This document shows positions 36,588-42,307 of a stretch of DNA of 64,000 nucleotides, in pieces. Under the pieces are notes generated by a model that worked only from the letters and a program-made list of their open reading frames with translations, searched no databases and was not told the DNA's origin. Where the stretch lies: NCBI RefSeq assembly GCF_024459955.1, contig NZ_JANFXK010000015.1:1-64000 (forward strand). The letters run 5' to 3'. Both the position numbers and the translations under genes were made by a program. How positions within the stretch are numbered: the first letter of the stretch is position 1; each line of letters begins with the position of its first letter. The DNA comes from Anaerovorax odorimutans (GTDB lineage Bacteria > Bacillota > Clostridia > Peptostreptococcales > Anaerovoracaceae).

Positions 36588-36590
36588 AAT
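36545..36590 (+). other. probable attL of the prophage within cotJC
   Basis: Homology to cotJC stops between 36560 and 36575 (GAAGAATTAGCGCA, then unrelated sequence). The att core must lie here. The partner attR is not in the window, so the exact core cannot be fixed. Confidence 0.65.
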
Positions 36591-36591
36591 T

Positions 36592-36611
36592 ATTGTTGAA
36601 ATTTCAACAAT
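36592..36611. promoter_or_regulatory. perfect 20-bp palindrome next to attL
   Basis: ATTGTTGAAATTTCAACAAT is a perfect inverted repeat. It ends 4 nt before a -35 box. It could be a repressor operator or a recombinase arm site. Confidence 0.6.
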
Positions 36612-36615
36612 TCTA

Positions 36616-36644
36616 TTGACTGGCACGTTTTAACGTGCTATAAT
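36616..36644 (+). promoter_or_regulatory. strong promoter with an operator-like palindrome in the spacer
   Basis: TTGACT (36616-36621) and TATAAT (36639-36644), 17 bp apart. The spacer holds GCACGTT-TT-AACGTGC (36623-36638), an inverted repeat that would let a dimeric repressor block polymerase. Confidence 0.8.
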
Positions 36645-36678
36645 GTAACTACACTTAAGGAAAGGAGGTAAATAAGAT

Positions 36679-36804
36679 GTGGAAACAATAGAGACTCTAC
36701 TCGAAATAGCAAAGGACTTGCTGGAAATCTTGGTTCTAGGGCTCACAGCCTGGCAGCTCAAACCTAAGAAACAAGATAAACGCAAGTCCGGGAGGCGGAA
36801 ATAA
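36679..36804 (+). CDS. short membrane-type peptide, possible phage toxin or holin-like
   Basis: The GTG-start frame encodes 41 residues: a hydrophobic middle (KDLLEILVLGLTAWQL) followed by a very basic tail rich in Lys and Arg. AAAGGAGGT at 36661-36669 is a near-perfect Shine-Dalgarno, 9 nt before the GTG, behind the strong promoter. An ATG two bases upstream is out of frame and stops after four codons. Size and charge resemble type I toxins and holin-like peptides, but I see no clear antisense RNA, so the role is a guess. A GC-rich hairpin follows. Confidence 0.6.
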   Translation: METIETLLEIAKDLLEILVLGLTAWQLKPKKQDKRKSGRRK

Positions 36805-36834
36805 CCGCCTCTCCCCTCTTCGGGGGTGTCTTTA
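36788..36834 (+). terminator. hairpins at the end of the short peptide gene
   Basis: GGAGGCGG pairs with CCGCCTC across the stop codon, and CCCCTCTTCGGGGG with TGTCTTTATT follows. The second looks like a terminator. Confidence 0.65.
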
Positions 36835-36856
36835 TTATAGCACATTGGAAGCGCTT

Positions 36857-37018
36857 ATGAACAGAAAAAATATTAACATCTTATTGGTAGCCCTGATGTT
36901 GCTCAATATCCTTGATGGTGATTTTAAGAATCCAGGTATCTTGGATATTGTAAAATGTTTGCTTTTAATCATCTGCTTTGTTCTGAACAATAGGAGGGAT
37001 GGAAATGTTAAAAATTAA
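36857..37018 (+). CDS. 53-residue membrane peptide of the prophage left end
   Basis: Begins MNRKNINILLVALMLLNIL and has a second hydrophobic stretch (DIVKCLLLIICFVLN), so two short membrane helices are likely. It has only a weak GGAAG upstream. Its 3' end overlaps the start of the HTH gene by 14 nt, which suggests coupling. Function is unknown. Confidence 0.5.
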   Translation: MNRKNINILLVALMLLNILDGDFKNPGILDIVKCLLLIICFVLNNRRDGNVKN

Positions 37019-37190
37019 AGAAGTGCGGTTGGAAAAAGGCTGGTCAGTACCTAAACTGGCCGAAGCGTCCGGAGTTTCCCGTCGCACAATTCAGGATCTG
37101 GAAAAGCGCGGAGATTGTATGTTGTCCACGGCGGCCCGGTTGGCGGCTGCCATGGACGTGTCCTTAAATGATATCTGGATAAACGAATAG
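37005..37190 (+). CDS. small XRE-type HTH protein of the prophage
   Basis: The 61-residue protein is essentially one helix-turn-helix domain (SVPKLAEASGVSRRTIQDLEK). It is probably a phage regulator of the Cro/CI-like class. The ATG at 37005 is preferred to the ATG at 36999 because AGGAGG at 36992-36997 touches the earlier one but is 7 nt from this one. It might bind the palindromes at 36592 or 36623. Confidence 0.8.
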   Translation: MLKIKEVRLEKGWSVPKLAEASGVSRRTIQDLEKRGDCMLSTAARLAAAMDVSLNDIWINE

Positions 37191-37242
37191 ACTTTAAATT
37201 AATTTTGTGTTACACTTTACCGTACATGGAGGAGGTACTGAT

Positions 37243-37518
37243 ATGGCATTAACGAATGATGATCTGCTGGCAATATCTCAGCTTTTGGATACAAAGCTGG
37301 ATGCAAAAATTAAACCGTTAACAGAAGATATGAAAAATATCACACTTTTGCTTGAGCAAGATGTTTTGCCACGGCTTCAGAATATTGAATCCTGTTATAC
37401 ATCGACATATCGTCGCTATGCATCTGGTGCCGATCAGCTTGATGCTCTTCAAGCCGATATGGATATTATTAAAAAAATCGTGCAGGAGCACAGTGAAAAA
37501 TTAAAAGAAATCTCATAA
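37243..37518 (+). CDS. coiled-coil protein of unknown function
   Basis: The 91-residue protein (from MALTNDDLLAISQLLD) is mostly helical with heptad-like spacing of Leu/Ile. A GGAGGAGGT site is upstream; the in-frame GTG at 37207 has none. Similar small acidic helical proteins are common in clostridial prophages, with no known role. It is followed by a strong terminator. Confidence 0.7.
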   Translation: MALTNDDLLAISQLLDTKLDAKIKPLTEDMKNITLLLEQDVLPRLQNIESCYTSTYRRYASGADQLDALQADMDIIKKIVQEHSEKLKEIS

Positions 37519-37523
37519 ACAAA

Positions 37524-37558
37524 AAACCCCCGGTAGGATTTGGTTCTCCGGGGGGTTT
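37524..37558. terminator. bidirectional terminator
   Basis: AAACCCCCGG (37524-37533) pairs with CCGGGGGGTTT (37548-37558); A-run on the left and T-run on the right. It lies between the plus-strand left-end genes and the minus-strand late operon. Confidence 0.88.
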
Positions 37559-37560
37559 GT

Positions 37561-38226
37561 TTATCCATATATTCTGTTTTTTGCTATTTCAAAATACTGC
37601 TTGTCTATTTCCATGCCGATAAATTTTCTTCCGGCATTTTTACACGCCACTCCAGTTGTGCCACTACCCATACAGTTATCCATAACTGTATCACCTGGGT
37701 TGGTGTATGTCCTGATGATGTATTCAAATAGTTCAACTGGTTTTTGTGTCGGATGGAGCCCTTCTCGTTGACACTTAAAATACAAAGTCTGTCGTGGATA
37801 ATTTTTGTAATAGCTAACCGTTGGTTTTTTTAAGCCATGATAAACTTCGCCAGAATTCTTTCTAGTTCGATGGATACCCTTATCAACCCGGATTAAGCCT
37901 TGCGGATTGTATACGGGTGCCTTCTTGTAGAAAACCACAATGTCCTCTACGCACCGAAGCGGCTGCCGCTTAGCGAATGGAAATCCCGTCACCTGATTTT
38001 TGATCCAGTACCAACAATACCGGAACCAACTCCGGTTACTATTAATCAGCTGTGTCGTGAATGGCTGGATCGCAGTCAGCACGATTGCGCCTTGAGGGTT
38101 GATGACCCGTTTGTATTGATCCCAAAGTGGTTTCAACGGGATCATCGTGTCCCATTTGCAGTTTGTAAGTCCGTATGGAAGATCACATAAGATTAAATCT
38201 ATCGAAGCATCTTGTAGACTCGGCAT
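37561..38226 (-). CDS. phage DNA adenine/cytosine-N4 methyltransferase, phase-variable 5' end
   Basis: A beta-class amino-methyltransferase. Catalytic motif IV is CDLPYGLTNCKWD near the N-terminus, and SAM motif I (NCMGSGTTGVACKNAGRKFIGMEID region) is near the C-terminus. The natural N-terminus VRILQGDCLELM lies upstream of the ATG at 38226, in the same frame, and is reached from the ATG at 38321 only if the 9-G tract at 38259-38267 gains one G (or loses two). As sequenced, the leader stops at a TAA that overlaps this ATG. A 221-residue form might then arise by reinitiation, or the gene is off. It is the last gene of the late operon. Confidence 0.85.
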   Translation of the reverse strand: MPSLQDASIDLILCDLPYGLTNCKWDTMIPLKPLWDQYKRVINPQGAIVLTAIQPFTTQLINSNRSWFRYCWYWIKNQVTGFPFAKRQPLRCVEDIVVFYKKAPVYNPQGLIRVDKGIHRTRKNSGEVYHGLKKPTVSYYKNYPRQTLYFKCQREGLHPTQKPVELFEYIIRTYTNPGDTVMDNCMGSGTTGVACKNAGRKFIGMEIDKQYFEIAKNRIYG

Positions 38227-38321
38227 TAATTCAAGGCAATCACCTTGTAAAATCCGTACCCCCCCCCGACAGATTCAAGCTTACTATTTTCCAACCGCTC
38301 CACCATCTTGCCTTTCATCAT
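38226..38321 (-). CDS. upstream leader frame of the methyltransferase (OFF state)
   Basis: ATG at 38321, inside the 3' end of the holin gene, preceded by AAAGG and another start context. The frame reads MMKGKMVERLENSKLESVGGG and then, with 9 G, YGFYKVIALN and a stop. The TAA overlaps the next ATG (TAATG). With 10 G the same frame runs on into the methyltransferase to give 253 residues. The N-terminal 18 residues are an extension with no family match. Confidence 0.7.
   Translation of the reverse strand: MMKGKMVERLENSKLESVGGGYGFYKVIALN
38259..38267 (-). repeat. poly-G tract (9 G on coding strand), methyltransferase switch
   Basis: Nine C on the plus strand, nine G on the coding strand, in context GTC-G9-TAC. 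One G more joins the leader to the methyltransferase frame. Confidence 0.9.
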
Positions 38322-38703
38322 CCTTTAGTTTTTCCAGCACTTTTACAAGGCTTTGTGGCACAGGTAGTCCAGCCGCAGCACAATTCTCCAAAATTGATAC
38401 ACCCTCATTGGCTATCAAAAATCCAATACAGGCAATCCGCAGCACTCCTTCCGCACCGGTCAGGTTATCGATCAGCACGGCCACGGCCACAATTGCAAAA
38501 TACATGATCTTTTTAAGAATCCCTTTGAATCCGACCTTGCTTGAAAGCTCCCCTGCAATAAAAGCTTTCATCAGGCCGGTGATATAATCAGCGATAACGA
38601 GTATAATTAGGCCGATCAACCATGCATCTGGTGCGCCGAATATGTATGCCAATACGCCTGCGATCACCCCGCCTGCGGTATTGATAATATAGTTTATATT
38701 CAT
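38284..38703 (-). CDS. phage holin
   Basis: The 139-residue protein has about three hydrophobic segments (AGGVIAGVLAYIFGAPDAWLIGLIILVI and IMYFAIVAVAVLIDNL among them) and a charged C-terminus, matching the holin family PF05105. It should form membrane lesions that let the lysin reach the wall. It lies 14 nt after the lysin gene. Its 3' end overlaps the methyltransferase leader frame. Confidence 0.88.
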   Translation of the reverse strand: MNINYIINTAGGVIAGVLAYIFGAPDAWLIGLIILVIADYITGLMKAFIAGELSSKVGFKGILKKIMYFAIVAVAVLIDNLTGAEGVLRIACIGFLIANEGVSILENCAAAGLPVPQSLVKVLEKLKDDERQDGGAVGK

Positions 38704-38717
38704 ATGTTTTCTCTCCT

Positions 38718-39464
38718 TTAGATAAGCCTTTTGATCTTAGCAATTGTCTTAGGACCACAAGAACCATCAGCAGCCAAGCCATATTTGCGCTGGAATTTCT
38801 TGAGGGCTTTTTCTGTAGCTGGGCCGAAGCTGCCATCGACCTTCAGGTCTGCGTCTACATATTTATTCAAGATTCTCTGCAAGCGTTTTACGTTCTCGCC
38901 TGTACATCCCCTGTAGATCGTTTTACTCGGTACTTTTAATGTTACTGCCTTCTTTGTGTTTCCTGATTTACCATTCAGCTTGTTCAGTTCTGCCTGAACC
39001 ATATTCAAGAAACGGTTCCAACCTCGAGCAATCGTTCTATGCGGGCAGTTCTTTCCAGACCAATCCTTGTGTCTTTTTACACGGTCGATTCCCCATCCAC
39101 GCTCTTTCAGGAGCACAGCTGTCAGGTACGCAGCATTCTTTTCGGCCTTGTCAAACCTGCTGCCTCCTGACTTGCTGTAGCAAATTTCAATACCAATGCT
39201 CTTTCTGTTTCCAGTTCCGGATCCTCCGTCACCGGCGTGCCATGCATTCCGGTTCAGCGGGATTGCCTGAATCGCCTCTTTATCATCTACCGCATAATGA
39301 TAAGACGTCTGGTTGTTGTTACTCAGCATATATGCAACCTCCTTTGCTGCGGACGCATCATTCGAAGTGTTGTGAATTGTTATATACTTCGGTGTCATCT
39401 TGTATGGACACTTCCGGTTATATTTACTTTTCGGGCATAATTTTTTTCTTACTTTTAAAGCCAT
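38718..39464 (-). CDS. phage lysin: N-acetylmuramoyl-L-alanine amidase with peptidoglycan-binding domain
   Basis: The 248-residue endolysin has an amidase_2 domain (about 25-170; YITIHNTSND, HYAVDDKEAIQAIP, HAGDGG, KRHKDWSGKNCPHR supply the zinc His residues and Cys) and a C-terminal PG_binding_1 domain (about 180-248; LQRILNKY, DGSFGPATEKALKKFQ). No signal peptide, so it depends on the holin. The start overlaps the stop of the small upstream gene (TAATG). Confidence 0.93.
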   Translation of the reverse strand: MALKVRKKLCPKSKYNRKCPYKMTPKYITIHNTSNDASAAKEVAYMLSNNNQTSYHYAVDDKEAIQAIPLNRNAWHAGDGGSGTGNRKSIGIEICYSKSGGSRFDKAEKNAAYLTAVLLKERGWGIDRVKRHKDWSGKNCPHRTIARGWNRFLNMVQAELNKLNGKSGNTKKAVTLKVPSKTIYRGCTGENVKRLQRILNKYVDADLKVDGSFGPATEKALKKFQRKYGLAADGSCGPKTIAKIKRLI

Positions 39465-39634
39465 TACAGTTCCTCCTCTTCCTCTTCATACGGATCCGGG
39501 ACCACTTCTCCAATATCTTCTCCGATCCCGTCGATCATTTTGTCTACAAACTGTTCTTCCATTCCGGCCAGCTCTGCTCTGGCCTGTTCTTCGTCAAAGT
39601 CTTCGACGATTACATCTAATAATTTTTCACACAT
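39464..39634 (-). CDS. small acidic protein upstream of the lysin
   Basis: A 56-residue frame (MCEKLLDVIVEDFDEEQARAE start) with a Glu-rich C-terminus (YEEEEEEL). AGAAAGG lies upstream of the ATG. It overlaps the lysin start by one base, so the two are coupled. Function is unknown; XkdX-like small tail proteins often sit in this position, but I cannot show a match. Confidence 0.6.
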   Translation of the reverse strand: MCEKLLDVIVEDFDEEQARAELAGMEEQFVDKMIDGIGEDIGEVVPDPYEEEEEEL

Positions 39635-39664
39635 ACTTTTTCCTTTCTCCGGTTTTTCCGGTAT

Positions 39665-39690
39665 AAAAAAATAGACCCTTCGAGGTCTTT
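39665..39690 (-). terminator. terminator between tail-fibre and lysis genes
   Basis: On the minus strand AAAGACCTCGAAGGGTCT followed by seven T. It may set a transcription boundary inside the late region, or be partly read through. Confidence 0.75.
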
Positions 39691-39760
39691 ATTAATTAAT
39701 TTATGATCTTGCACACTCCGGCCGTAGTCTAATTGATCGCTCTCGTTTTCAATTATTGAG

Positions 39761-40141
39761 TTAAACCACAAACGATATTCCATCCAAGTGAACTAAATTT
39801 CCTGTTGCAATATTTGCCGAGTAACCATTTAGTATAACTGATCCTGAGTTGGTAATACCTATTAATCCGTGATTTGATCCATTTCCTCCACAAACGATGC
39901 TACAGCTTTGTTCAGGTATGTACTCTTCAGGCAAATAAAACAGCACCGTACCCGTAGCTGAGATATCCTTGATTTTTCCTCGTAAGTATACCGTATTTCC
40001 AACTTTCCTATAGCCTGTATAACTTGCTCTCTTCCCATTGACCAATGTAGCTTCTATCCAGCCAGTATCTTTTGTCTTAGATATCAGTTCCTGCAGAAGC
40101 TTGTTATGCATCATCTGCATCTGTTCCGTTGTATAACTCAC
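39761..40141 (-). CDS. tail tip protein A4 (last of the fibre array)
   Basis: From a GTG at 40141, the 126-residue protein begins MSYTTEQMQMMHNKLLQELI, and DTGWIEATLV and YRKVGNTVYLRG follow. It is paralogous to A3. Unlike A2 and A3 it ends normally (ISFVV) with no poly-G tract. AAAGGGGGTG lies upstream, and the GTGA start overlaps the TGA that closes the alternate A3 frame. A tail tip or receptor-binding accessory role is inferred from position and similarity. Confidence 0.75.
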   Translation of the reverse strand: MSYTTEQMQMMHNKLLQELISKTKDTGWIEATLVNGKRASYTGYRKVGNTVYLRGKIKDISATGTVLFYLPEEYIPEQSCSIVCGGNGSNHGLIGITNSGSVILNGYSANIATGNLVHLDGISFVV

Positions 40142-40163
40142 GCCGCACACCCCCTTTCAGGGG

Positions 40164-40538
40164 TTACTTCCAGCGGCCGATTACCAAAATATCGCAGGTG
40201 ATTAGTACGCCGGCAGCATCTGATGTTGTGCTTGCCCCATAACAGGCCATACCGTCTGTAGCTGGCAGGAAGCTCGAATAGAAACCTAAGCCCGCTCCAA
40301 TCGACATCGACACAAAGGCTTTTGGCCGCTCTGTAAATATGAGTGGAAACATGATCTTTGACGTGGAGTACCCATACAGTGGCGAAACATGAATGTAATG
40401 TGTTTTTCTCTCTGTGTAAGTCCCCCAGGCAATCGCAATTCCGTTTGGCAACTTTATGTAAGACCATATGCCAGAGGTTTCGACCTTGATGCCATTGAGT
40501 ATACTTTGCAAGACTTTGTTTAAGGCTTTGATACTCAT
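40164..40538 (-). CDS. tail tip protein B3 (GRWK-ending module)
   Basis: From ATG at 40538 the 124-residue protein starts MSIKALNKVLQSILNGI and ends CDILVIGRWK, as in B1 (LITGKWK) and B2 (RIVGRWK). AGGGGGTG is upstream. The start ATGA overlaps the stop of the 11-G form of A3. The beta-rich composition fits a fibre tip domain. The -1 frame of the same DNA is also open for about 140 codons. Confidence 0.75.
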   Translation of the reverse strand: MSIKALNKVLQSILNGIKVETSGIWSYIKLPNGIAIAWGTYTERKTHYIHVSPLYGYSTSKIMFPLIFTERPKAFVSMSIGAGLGFYSSFLPATDGMACYGASTTSDAAGVLITCDILVIGRWK

Positions 40539-40583
40539 GCTGCACACCCCCTAACCGGTACAAACAAGAGGCTAAATACTCTC

Positions 40584-41009
40584 TTAAGTAGTGCCCCCCC
40601 CCACTAAATATGTGGCTTGTGCATAAATTCCATAACTCGGTATATATTGCGTACTTGCAAGAGGAGATAACATAACATTAGCATCTGGTTTAATTGTTAT
40701 GTATCCTCCATGTATCATGCCACTTGATGGGCATGCTAAGATTGGTACTATCTGCGATGATGCCGGAACAAACTTTCCAGGCAAACCGTTTACAAGCATT
40801 ATATCTCTGTTGATTGGATCGCTGCTTCTAATATTGTCAAATTTGAGTTGTACAACTTTACCTACCCGCCTTACCCATCCAGATCCATACCAAATCACAT
40901 TTGCGCTCGATAATGTAAGTTCTACCCAACCAGTATCTGCAACGCTATCGATCAACCCTTGCAAGAGTTTGTTATGTATTTCCCACATCTGATTTTTCGT
41001 ATAACTCAC
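40584..41009 (-). CDS. tail tip protein A3, ending in a poly-G tract
   Basis: From GTG at 41009 (GAGGGGGTG upstream), the 141-residue protein starts MSYTKNQMWEIHNKLLQGLI and has DTGWVELTLSS and WVRRVGKVVQLKF. It ends VGGGTT with a 9-G tract. With 10 G it would run on through B3 in another frame and stop at the A4 start. With 11 G it would gain an ALLKRVFSLLF..CAA tail and stop at the ATGA of B3. Likely a fibre tip component. Confidence 0.75.
   Translation of the reverse strand: MSYTKNQMWEIHNKLLQGLIDSVADTGWVELTLSSANVIWYGSGWVRRVGKVVQLKFDNIRSSDPINRDIMLVNGLPGKFVPASSQIVPILACPSSGMIHGGYITIKPDANVMLSPLASTQYIPSYGIYAQATYLVGGGTT
40594..40602 (-). repeat. poly-G tract (9 G) in tip gene A3
   Basis: Nine G on the coding strand in context TTAGT-G9-CACTAC, at the 3' end of A3. 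Confidence 0.9.
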
Positions 41010-41878
41010 GCCAAACACCCCCTCTCAGGAGTTACTTCCAGCGGCCCACGATTCGGAGGGATACTGTTCCTGAGACAGTTTCCTTGTCGAAGCTCTCCAC
41101 CCGTACAAGTACGCTTTTTGTCGTAGCGGAACAATGCACTTTTTTGCCGTAACCGATTACACCATCTGCCCAAGCCCCTATTAAAGAGGTAAGTGTAATA
41201 GGAAGTGATAATTCCAAGTCGCCTGTATAGGTAAAATCGAACACGAAGGCAGACAAGTACAACCCTTCGAAATATTTGCTCCCTTCTATTTCGCAAAACC
41301 CGTCTGCGTATTTCTTCACTCGCCAATTCGTTGAGCCTGAAACAAACTCGTCTGACACAACACAGTGAGGTATTACGACCTGCAAAACTTTGTTTAATAC
41401 GTTGATGCCATTCATGCAGCGCACCCCCTGACCGGACCTGCCGGAGATGCAAAGGCTCTCTCAAATAGTGCCACCCCCCCCCCGACAGAATTTTAGCCGG
41501 GATTGGTTCCACGCCTACAATTTTTGTAATTTTAAGTTGAATTACGCTACTATGCGCCCCTGTTTGCATATGTCGTATATAGTCACATTTTACTAATGTC
41601 AGTTTATCTCCTGACACTGTAGCGTACGCTCGATTTGTAAACTGATCATCCGTATCACCGGAATAGTCTGAGTGTATTCCTGTAATTCTATAGTTTTGCG
41701 GATTTGCAAAAAACGACCCATAATTAGTATGGATTTCTACAATACGATAGTTGCTCAATCCTTGTACCGTAATCGTTTCTCCTTTTCCTGCGGTTCCCTC
41801 CCACAAAGTAACTCCTCGGGCTGCCTGAATATTCAGCAACCCCTGCAAGAGCTTATTTACTTGTTCAATTCCGTTCAT
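41006..41878 (-). CDS. tail tip protein A2, long frame through a poly-G tract
   Basis: Starts MNGIEQVNKLLQGLLNIQAA at 41878, with AAAGGAAAAAAT upstream. The first ~135 residues are beta-rich, fibre-like sequence to KILSGGG. With the present 10 G the frame reads on as an Arg/Cys-rich tail across B2 in a different frame to a TGA that overlaps the A3 start. That tail does not look like a folded fibre domain. With 11 G the protein would be 155 residues and stop at the B2 ATGA; with 9 or 12 it ends GGTI. Confidence 0.65.
   Translation of the reverse strand: MNGIEQVNKLLQGLLNIQAARGVTLWEGTAGKGETITVQGLSNYRIVEIHTNYGSFFANPQNYRITGIHSDYSGDTDDQFTNRAYATVSGDKLTLVKCDYIRHMQTGAHSSVIQLKITKIVGVEPIPAKILSGGGWHYLREPLHLRQVRSGGALHEWHQRIKQSFAGRNTSLCCVRRVCFRLNELASEEIRRRVLRNRREQIFRRVVLVCLRVRFYLYRRLGIITSYYTYLFNRGLGRWCNRLRQKSALFRYDKKRTCTGGELRQGNCLRNSIPPNRGPLEVTPERGCLA
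41032..41415 (-). CDS. tail tip protein B2 (GRWK-ending module)
   Basis: From ATG at 41415 (AGGGGGTG upstream), 127 residues: MNGINVLNKVLQVVIPHCVV start, WRVKKYADGFCEIEG, and VSLRIVGRWK end. The WRVKKYADGFCEIEG block aligns with B1 (WHIVKYANGRCKITG). It is paralogous to B1 and, more weakly, B3. Probably a receptor-facing tip domain. Confidence 0.75.
   Translation of the reverse strand: MNGINVLNKVLQVVIPHCVVSDEFVSGSTNWRVKKYADGFCEIEGSKYFEGLYLSAFVFDFTYTGDLELSLPITLTSLIGAWADGVIGYGKKVHCSATTKSVLVRVESFDKETVSGTVSLRIVGRWK
41474..41483 (-). repeat. poly-G tract (10 G) in tip gene A2
   Basis: Ten G on the coding strand in context CTGTC-G10-TGGCAC. Confidence 0.9.
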
Positions 41879-41918
41879 ATTTTTTCCTTTCCCACCCCTC
41901 CGGATGGGAGAGGTGTCT

Positions 41919-42296
41919 TTATTTCCATTTGCCGGTTATCAGGTATTGAATCCGACACCCTACGCCAGCGGTGTAACTCGCATAATTACCCCAAACAAAA
42001 CTTACTACGGTAGGGCTTGTCATTCTTTGCTTTGCCGTAAAGTCCACCCCACTTGCCTGCACGCTCACATATACCTGGGAATCTGTGGCCCAATCTATAA
42101 GGCTGATTGGCATTCCTATGTTAAAATCTCCACCGGTATAAATGAATACTCCGCCATAGGCTTTTGTAATCGCATAACTTGACGTGGTCACAAGGGTCCC
42201 GGTTATTTTGCATCGACCGTTTGCGTATTTGACAATGTGCCAGATGCCGCTGTCATATTCTTCGACCACCGGGTTTATAAGGAACAGCTGCACCAA
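41919..42296 (-). CDS. tail fibre tip module B1, lacking its own start (phase-variable extension of the fibre)
   Basis: The frame is open from the poly-G tract at 42314 to 41919 and encodes a GKWK-ending tip module homologous to B2 (VLNLNRLVQLFLINPVVEEYD.. aligns with NVLNKVLQVVIPHCVV..). There is no Shine-Dalgarno or ATG; only TTG/GTG codons are present. It is in frame with the fibre gene only if the 10-G tract becomes 11 G (or 8 G), giving one 346-residue fibre. As sequenced it is probably not translated. Confidence 0.7.
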   Translation of the reverse strand: MVQLFLINPVVEEYDSGIWHIVKYANGRCKITGTLVTTSSYAITKAYGGVFIYTGGDFNIGMPISLIDWATDSQVYVSVQASGVDFTAKQRMTSPTVVSFVWGNYASYTAGVGCRIQYLITGKWK

Positions 42297-42307
42297 CCTA
42301 TTAAGAT

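Noticed and set aside
40138-40563. 141-codon minus-strand frame overlapping B3
   Set aside because: Not called as a gene: no ribosome binding site, Cys/Arg-rich. Kept as a finding because it is the read-across frame of A3 at 10 G.
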